10,913 bases of DNA from Clostridia bacterium (lineage in GTDB: Bacteria; Bacillota_A; Clostridia; Oscillospirales; CAG-382): NCBI GenBank assembly GCA_017615235.1, contig JAGAAM010000177.1, positions 1 through 10,913 of the forward strand. Direction: 5' to 3'. The notes beneath the pieces were generated by a model, which did no database searches, was not told where the DNA came from, and saw nothing but the letters and a program-made list of their open reading frames with translations. The stretch's first letter is position 1. Each line of letters opens with the position of its first letter. Both the position numbers and the translations under genes were made by a program. Below, one piece after another: positions 6,483 through 10,913 of the stretch.

Positions 6483-7351
6483 AACAGGTTTGACAGCAAT
6501 TCTTTCCTGCCTTCTTCCGATATGGCGGTCAGCGGTGCGCGCAGCAGGTTCCGGCAAAGCCCCATCTCCGCCAAAGCGGCTTTCAGGGGTATCGGGTTGA
6601 CCTCGCAGAACAACGCTTTTATAAGCGGCAGCAGCTTCAGCTGAAGCTCCGCCGCTTCTTTCGTTTTTCCCTCGAAAAACGAGTCGCAAAGCCTTTCGGT
6701 CTCTGCGGGGAAGAGGTTCGACACCACCGAGACGGCGCCGTATCCGCCCAGCGACAGCACCGGCAGTATCCTGTCGTCACAGCCGCAGTACAGCGGCAGC
6801 TTTTCGCCGCAGAGCATCACCGTCCGCGCGGTATCCGAAATACTGTCTCCGGCGTCTTTTATCCCGTAAGCGAGCGGCAGTTCCGCGATCTTCGCGGCGG
6901 TCTCCGGCTCGATCCTCACTCCGGTGCGCGAAGGTACGCTGTAGGCGATAAAAGGCTTTCCCGCCGCTTCGGAGACCGCCTTGTAGTATTCGGCAAGACC
7001 TTTCTGCGTGCATTTGTTGTAATAAGGCGTGACGATAAGAAGCGCGTCGGCTCCGGCTTCCGCCGCGTCCTTCGAAAGCTTTATCGCCTCCGCGGTATCG
7101 TTGCATCCGCTCCCGGATATGACCGGGACCCTTCCGTTCACGCGCTCCGCCGCAAAAGCGGTAAGGCGCCTTTTTTCCTCCCGCGTGAGCGTCGAAGCCT
7201 CGCCCGTCGTGCCGCAGACGACGATCGCGCTCACTCCTGCGTTTATCTGGCGTTCGATCATATTCCCGAAAGCGGACAGATCGATCCCGCTTTCGTCGAA
7301 AGGCGTTGCCAGCGCCGTGGCGACGCCTTTGAACAACGGCGTTTTTTCCAT
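6473..7351 (-). CDS. dapA: 4-hydroxy-tetrahydrodipicolinate synthase
   Basis: This 292-residue TIM-barrel enzyme condenses pyruvate with aspartate semialdehyde, the first committed step of the diaminopimelate/lysine branch. Visible motifs are FKGVATALATPF (7-18), VVCGTTGEASTL with the threonine pair 48-49, SGSGCNDT (79-86), the substrate tyrosine in VTPYYNK (Tyr111), VPSRTGV (139-145) that marks the DapA type among related lyases, and the Schiff-base lysine in GIKDAGD (Lys165). Length is normal and no key residue is missing. The start at 7351 is supported by a GAAAGGA ribosome site on the minus strand (near 7360). The gene is convergent with rlmH, with ten overlapping bases, and divergent from queA. 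Together with thrC it is an aspartate-family gene, but the two are not in one operon. Confidence 0.95.
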   Translation of the reverse strand: MEKTPLFKGVATALATPFDESGIDLSAFGNMIERQINAGVSAIVVCGTTGEASTLTREEKRRLTAFAAERVNGRVPVISGSGCNDTAEAIKLSKDAAEAGADALLIVTPYYNKCTQKGLAEYYKAVSEAAGKPFIAYSVPSRTGVRIEPETAAKIAELPLAYGIKDAGDSISDTARTVMLCGEKLPLYCGCDDRILPVLSLGGYGAVSVVSNLFPAETERLCDSFFEGKTKEAAELQLKLLPLIKALFCEVNPIPLKAALAEMGLCRNLLRAPLTAISEEGRKELLSNLFHL

Positions 7352-7371
7352 CGTTATTTTCCTTTCGGTTG

Positions 7372-7400
7372 TTGAAAAATGTTTAAAAACGTATTATAAT
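7372..7400 (+). promoter_or_regulatory. Promoter of queA
   Basis: TTGAAA (7372-7377), 17 bases, TATAAT (7395-7400). The -10 region lies in the self-complementary run tattataata, so the same DNA also reads TATAAT on the minus strand facing dapA, although a good minus-strand -35 box is not visible. The queA leader would be about 70 bases long. Confidence 0.8.
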
Positions 7401-7478
7401 ATCTGCGTCTTTCATTCACAGTATATTTCGGCTTCGCCGCGTTTGACGGAAAAAGCCGGACCTTTTTAAGGTGAGATC

Positions 7479-8519
7479 ATGGATCTTTTAAAGAAATCGT
7501 CATATCATTACGACCTGCCGGAAGAGCTTATCGCCCAGACTCCGATCGAGAAGCGCGATTCCTCGCGGCTGCTTCATCTCGACCGTAAAAGCGGGGAAGT
7601 CGAACACCTTGTTTTTTCGGACGTGATCGGTCTGCTCGAACCCGGCGACTGTCTTGTGCTCAACGAGACGAAAGTCATCCCGGCGCGGCTTTTCGGCGTT
7701 GCCGAAGGTCATACCGGCAGGATCGAAACGGTGCTTCTCTCCCGCGTGGAAGGCGGGGAAGGCGAATGCTGGAAATGCCTTACCCGCCCGGGCAAAAAGA
7801 CCCGCCCCAGCACGAAGATAATCTATTCCGGCGAGCTGTCCGGAACGGTGACCGACGTCGCTGAGGACGGCGTGCGGATCATCCGTTTTGATTACAAGGG
7901 CGTGTTCAACGAGATACTCGACAGGATCGGGATAATGCCTTTGCCGCCTTATATAAAGCGCAAATTAGAGGACAAAAACCGATATCAGACCGTCTACGCC
8001 CGCACAGACGGCAGCGCCGCCGCTCCGACAGCCGGGCTTCATTTCACGAAAGAACTGCTCGAAAAGATCGAAAACAAGGGTGTTAAGATCGTAAAAGTCC
8101 TGCTGCACGTCGGTCTCGGCACCTTTCGCCCGGTCAAGGAGGACGACCTGCGCGAGCATATAATGCACTCTGAATATATCAAGGTCACGCAGGAAGCGGC
8201 GGATATCATCAACGACACGAAGAAAAACGGCGGCAGGGTGATCGCCGTCGGCACTACGAGCGTACGCACGCTCGAAAGCGTCGCCGACGAAAACGGGTTC
8301 GTTCATTCCTTCGAGGGCGAGACCTCGATATTCATCTACCCCGGCGTGAAGATCAGATGCGTCGACGGGATCATAACCAACTTCCACCTCCCCGAAAGCA
8401 CGCTCATAATGCTCGTCTGCGCCTTCGCGGGATACGAAAACACGATGAACGCCTACCGCGAAGCCGTAAAGGAGCGTTACCGCTTCTTTTCCTTCGGAGA
8501 CGCGATGCTCATCGTATAA
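7479..8519 (+). CDS. queA: S-adenosylmethionine:tRNA ribosyltransferase-isomerase
   Basis: The 346-residue enzyme transfers and isomerises the ribosyl moiety of S-adenosylmethionine onto preQ1 in tRNA, giving epoxyqueuosine at wobble position 34. Family signatures in order are [12 protein letters not shown] (11-22), the [10 protein letters not shown] segment (27-36), [13 protein letters not shown] (61-73), [11 protein letters not shown] (151-161), [18 protein letters not shown] (173-190), VGLGTFRPV (211-219), [12 protein letters not shown] (256-267) and [14 protein letters not shown] (300-313), ending in GDAMLI. All expected blocks are present and the length is normal. An AAGGTGAG ribosome site (7469-7475 region) precedes the ATG. 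It has its own promoter, divergent from dapA. No tgt gene is visible in the window. The call is secure. Confidence 0.97.
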   Translation: MDLLKKSSYHYDLPEELIAQTPIEKRDSSRLLHLDRKSGEVEHLVFSDVIGLLEPGDCLVLNETKVIPARLFGVAEGHTGRIETVLLSRVEGGEGECWKCLTRPGKKTRPSTKIIYSGELSGTVTDVAEDGVRIIRFDYKGVFNEILDRIGIMPLPPYIKRKLEDKNRYQTVYARTDGSAAAPTAGLHFTKELLEKIENKGVKIVKVLLHVGLGTFRPVKEDDLREHIMHSEYIKVTQEAADIINDTKKNGGRVIAVGTTSVRTLESVADENGFVHSFEGETSIFIYPGVKIRCVDGIITNFHLPESTLIMLVCAFAGYENTMNAYREAVKERYRFFSFGDAMLIV

Positions 8520-8567
8520 AGGGTGATCAGTGAAGAGAGAAGAGTTAAAAATGAATAGAAAAGGTGG

Positions 8568-8590
8568 GAAAATTGCTTTTGAAAATTTTC
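8568..8590 (+). terminator. Possible weak AT-rich hairpin after queA
   Basis: GAAAATT (8568-8574) and AATTTTC (8584-8590) can form a 7-base stem with a 9-base loop about 50 bases beyond the queA stop, followed by a T-rich stretch. It is nearly all A-U pairs, so it would be a weak terminator at best. The rest of 8520-8632 shows only purine-rich DNA, including two adjacent GAAGAG copies, and no gene I can support. Confidence 0.3.
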
Positions 8591-8632
8591 GTCTGTTTTA
8601 ACTTTGACCCGAACGCTGAAAACAAAAAGTAA

Positions 8633-8661
8633 TTGACAACTGCGGGAAAATAATATATAAT
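8633..8661 (+). promoter_or_regulatory. Consensus promoter of the solute-binding protein gene
   Basis: TTGACA (8633-8638), 17 bases, TATAAT (8656-8661), set in AT-rich DNA. The leader would be about 45 bases. The perfect match suggests strong expression unless a repressor acts here; I see no clear operator repeat. Confidence 0.9.
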
Positions 8662-8711
8662 AACTTAAAAATATTAACAAAAAACAATCATACAAGAAAG
8701 CGAGAAACATT

Positions 8712-10217
8712 ATGACGAAAAGATTACTTGCGCTGATCCTTATCGCTATGTTCTGCTTCTCCGCGATCCTTATGACCGCCTGCAACGGCGGCGGAGACGA
8801 CGCATCGCAGACGGGTCAGTCGACGGCTGACGTTTCCGAAAACGAAAACGGCGAAAAACCGTTCCCGCTCGAAAAGAAGAACTGGGGCGGCGAGACCGTG
8901 ACGATAATCGCTTACAACGGCCGTACCTACAGCACCGCCATCGTTCCCGACGAGGCTTCCGACGAACCTGTCGTCAACGCGTTTTACAAGAGGAACGCGT
9001 TCATCGAGCAGGAATACGGCATCAAGTTCAACCTCGAAGTGGTCGAAGGCTGGTACAGCAACGGCATCACGCAGCTCCGCAACGATATCGACGCCAACCT
9101 CGGCGAGATCCAGGCTTCCTGCCTTGCCGTGAACGTAACTGCCCCTCTCGGCGTAGGCGGATACCTTTACGATATCAGCAGCATCGATAACGGTTATATC
9201 CACTATGAGGAACCCTGGTGGGATCAGTCGCTCAACCGCGACCTTTCCATCGACAACAACATCTGGTTCCTCGCCGGCGACGCTCTGGTAGCCGACGACG
9301 AATCCACCTGGGCGATATACTTCAACAAGGATTTAGTCCAGAGCTATCAGCTCGAAGATCCCTTCGATCTCGTCCGCAGCGACGAATGGACGGTCGACAA
9401 AATGCACGAGATGGTCAAGAGCGTACAGCTCATGCACGGCAGCGCGATGTCCTTCGATCCCGCGGTAGGCGACGTCTGGGGCATGGTCGCTCAGTCCTAT
9501 GACTGCTACGCCTTCATGCTCGGCGCGGCGGAGCCTATGGTCGACGCGAAAGGCGACACGCCCGTGTTCCGCGTTATGGAAGAGGAAAACATTTCCACAT
9601 TCACCGCGGTTATGGACCTCCTTCTCGAGGATCAGTACGTCGGCGTTTCCGATTTCTACGACAAAGGAAACTACAATTACGACAACGAAAGAGCGATCTT
9701 CTATAACGGCAACGCGCTCTTTATGCCGAACCAGATCTGGTTCGTATCCTCCCAGGAACTCCGCAACGCGGAGATCCACTACGGTATCCTCCCGATGCCC
9801 AAGAGGAACGAACACCAGGATGAGTACTCCACCTCCGTTTCGGTCTACTGGTGCGAAGTTTTCGCCATCCCGACCTCCAACGTCGAAAAGCTCGACGTGA
9901 CCTGCTATGCTCTCGAGGCTATGGCTTACTACGGCAGGAAGATGGTCACTCCGGAATACTACGACCGTACCCTTAAATACAAACGCTTCCAGGACGACGA
10001 CTCGACCGATATGCTCGAGATCATATTCAGCAACAGGACCTACGACCTTGCCGGCGTATTCAACTTCGGCGAAGGTACCGGAAGCGGCGCGCTTTACTTC
10101 TACACCGATCTTCTCGGCTCGCATTCCTACGAGATCGCTTCCCATTGGGAATCCAAACAGACCGCGTTCGAGAACGACCTTGAAGACCTTATCACCGCCG
10201 CGATCGAGAACAACTGA
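8712..10217 (+). CDS. Extracellular solute-binding lipoprotein (ABC importer type)
   Basis: The 501-residue product begins with a lipoprotein signal (MTKRLL, a hydrophobic core, then MTAC with the lipidated cysteine at 24) and a flexible Gly/Asp/Ser/Glu-rich tether to about residue 50. The mature part resembles the family 1 solute-binding proteins, often for sugars or oligosaccharides, of gut Clostridia: WGGETVTIIAYNGR, an early region with NAFYKRNAFIEQEYGIKFNLE, a central WAIYFNKDLVQ, RNEHQDEYSTSVS, and many aromatic residues (Trp and Tyr) suited to stacking on sugar rings. It would be anchored to the outside of the membrane and pass ligand to a permease pair. An AAGAAAGCGAG ribosome-like site precedes the ATG. 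No permease or ATPase follows; a terminator does, so it is an orphan. The ligand cannot be told. The -3 residue of the lipobox is Met, less usual than Leu. Confidence 0.86.
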   Translation: MTKRLLALILIAMFCFSAILMTACNGGGDDASQTGQSTADVSENENGEKPFPLEKKNWGGETVTIIAYNGRTYSTAIVPDEASDEPVVNAFYKRNAFIEQEYGIKFNLEVVEGWYSNGITQLRNDIDANLGEIQASCLAVNVTAPLGVGGYLYDISSIDNGYIHYEEPWWDQSLNRDLSIDNNIWFLAGDALVADDESTWAIYFNKDLVQSYQLEDPFDLVRSDEWTVDKMHEMVKSVQLMHGSAMSFDPAVGDVWGMVAQSYDCYAFMLGAAEPMVDAKGDTPVFRVMEEENISTFTAVMDLLLEDQYVGVSDFYDKGNYNYDNERAIFYNGNALFMPNQIWFVSSQELRNAEIHYGILPMPKRNEHQDEYSTSVSVYWCEVFAIPTSNVEKLDVTCYALEAMAYYGRKMVTPEYYDRTLKYKRFQDDDSTDMLEIIFSNRTYDLAGVFNFGEGTGSGALYFYTDLLGSHSYEIASHWESKQTAFENDLEDLITAAIENN

Positions 10218-10257
10218 TCCCGAACCCCGCGATCGAACGGCAATTAAAACCTTTTGA

Positions 10258-10285
10258 AAAAAGCTCCGGCGTGCCGGAGCTTTTT
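10258..10285 (+). terminator. Strong Rho-independent terminator after the solute-binding protein
   Basis: AAAAAGCTCCGGC (10258-10270) and GCCGGAGCTTTTT (10273-10285) form a nearly perfect 13-base inverted repeat with a very short loop, with a T run on its 3' side. Because A and T runs flank both sides, it can work in both directions. It cleanly closes the single-gene transcript. Confidence 0.93.
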
Positions 10286-10344
10286 CTTTGTCTTTTTGTA
10301 TATATTTATCTGTAAATTTAAATTGTAATTGTTATATTAATCGT

Positions 10345-10373
10345 TTGACAAAAGGCTTTGTATGTGATAGAAT
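10345..10373 (+). promoter_or_regulatory. Promoter of the Rpn-family gene
   Basis: TTGACA (10345-10350), 17 bases, TAGAAT (10368-10373), in an AT-rich stretch beginning after the terminator at 10285. The transcript would start near 10380, about 28 bases before the ATG. Confidence 0.8.
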
Positions 10374-10407
10374 AAATGAAGAGATTACCGCTTTTGGTAG
10401 GCGCGTT

Positions 10408-10913
10408 ATGGGGAGTTTCAAGCGTCTAAATGACCGGTTCGTCAAATTCCTGTTCGCGAACCCCAAGCACAAGACGCCGCTCATCGCGTTCCTGAACGAT
10501 GTGCTGGCGGATATCCCGGCAGGGGCCGAGCGCCTCCCGCTCATCGTCGACATAGAGTACGCTGACCGTGAGACTTCGCCTGAATTCGAGCGAGAGAAGA
10601 TGCCGCGCTTTGACGTCATCGCGAGGACGGTGGACGGGCGACTGTTCCACGTTGAGATACAGCTTGTGGGTTATGATAACCTGCTGCCCCGCACGCTGAA
10701 CTACGCCTCGCGGGATTACAGCGGGCTGACGGTGAAGGGCGAGGACTACTCCTCAAAGCGGGTGATCTGTGTCGTGGTGGCGGACTTTAAGTTGTTCGAC
10801 GACACGCCGTCATGGCACACGTTACACCGCATCCTGAACGTGGAGAACGGCGCGTGGCACATGCGTGGCATGGAATTCCACTTTATCGAGATGCCGAAGT
10901 TGAGGGAACTTCA
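10408..10913 (+). CDS. Rpn-family PD-(D/E)XK nuclease / putative transposase, 3' end outside window
   Basis: About 168 residues are visible. After an opening LNDRFVKFLFANPKHKTPLI and AFLNDVL comes the nuclease core of the PD-(D/E)XK transposase-like (Rpn, PF12784-type) family: PRFDVIARTVDGRLFHVEIQ, with the catalytic Asp in RFDV and the E-x-Q motif in VEIQ. This is followed by the helix LLPRTLNYASRDYSG and the strand KRVICVVVADFKLF. Members cut DNA and promote recA-independent recombination in E. coli; many genomes carry several copies. A modest GGTAGG site precedes the ATG at 10408, and no earlier in-frame start exists. Codon choice differs from several neighbours (Glu GAG 9, GAA 3; Lys AAG 8, AAA 1), which suggests a different history. 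The gene runs off the right edge. Confidence 0.85.
   Translation, partial: MGSFKRLNDRFVKFLFANPKHKTPLIAFLNDVLADIPAGAERLPLIVDIEYADRETSPEFEREKMPRFDVIARTVDGRLFHVEIQLVGYDNLLPRTLNYASRDYSGLTVKGEDYSSKRVICVVVADFKLFDDTPSWHTLHRILNVENGAWHMRGMEFHFIEMPKLREL

Noticed and set aside
7352..7400. Lysine riboswitch in front of dapA
   Set aside because: Too little leader sequence is available for the large lysine aptamer and no conserved core is recognised.
7407..7478. preQ1 riboswitch in the queA leader
   Set aside because: The A-rich tail and loop text typical of preQ1 class I are not seen; only generic hairpins are present.
8551..8601. Sixteen-codon frame MNRKGGKIAFENFRLF after queA
   Set aside because: No clear ribosome site and no recognisable features; it overlaps the AT-rich hairpin and looks like chance.
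1..10913. CRISPR array, tRNA or rRNA gene, insertion-sequence ends
   Set aside because: No regularly spaced repeats, no tRNA-like cloverleaf and no terminal inverted repeats with target duplications were seen on reading either strand.

Overview
The window looks like chromosome from an uncultured Gram-positive gut-type Clostridia (Oscillospiraceae/Ruminococcaceae-like). The reasons are a moderately high-GC coding style with frequent ATA and AGG codons, AAGGAG-type ribosome sites, very sharp TTGACA-N17-TATAAT promoters, a lipoprotein-type solute-binding protein, a DUF1540 protein, a double-glycine-leader peptide and an Rpn-family nuclease. This assignment is inference; there is no rRNA or other strong taxonomic marker.

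Layout. At the left edge (1 to about 170) is the inside of a hybrid-type sensor histidine kinase on the minus strand. It abuts, with no intergenic DNA, a threonine synthase on the plus strand that has lost its N-terminal part, so two genes are cut and joined head to head. Next come a small cysteine-rich DUF1540 gene on the minus strand (1387-1572) and a calcineurin-like phosphoesterase (1656-2369). An ABC-2-type cassette follows: an ATPase (2435-3175) overlapping by four bases a large permease (3172-4761), then an acidic 106-residue protein with a double-glycine leader (4806-5126) that ends at a good terminator. A 33-residue single-membrane-span peptide (5261-5362) that is easy to overlook lies between that terminator and the next promoter.

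From 5373 the genes are housekeeping. A consensus promoter drives a flavin reductase translationally coupled to rlmH (23S rRNA methylation). The rlmH gene runs tail to tail into dapA (lysine biosynthesis, minus strand), with a 10-base overlap of coding ends. The dapA gene is divergent from queA (queuosine in tRNA). Another perfect consensus promoter drives a lone extracellular solute-binding lipoprotein that ends at a strong terminator. At the right edge, a new promoter drives an Rpn/PD-(D/E)XK nuclease (putative transposase family) that runs off the window.

How it fits together. The middle is mostly ordinary metabolism and translation genes, each with its own near-consensus promoter. The most system-like part is 2389-5362: an ABC exporter-like pair, a leader-peptide protein and a tiny membrane peptide. 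The two window edges (kinase fragment and Rpn gene) both prefer GAG codons, unlike for example rlmH, which fits a mobile or foreign origin or, on the left, a rearranged or misassembled junction. I did not find a clearly new defence or mobile system; the peptide cassette is the best candidate for follow-up.
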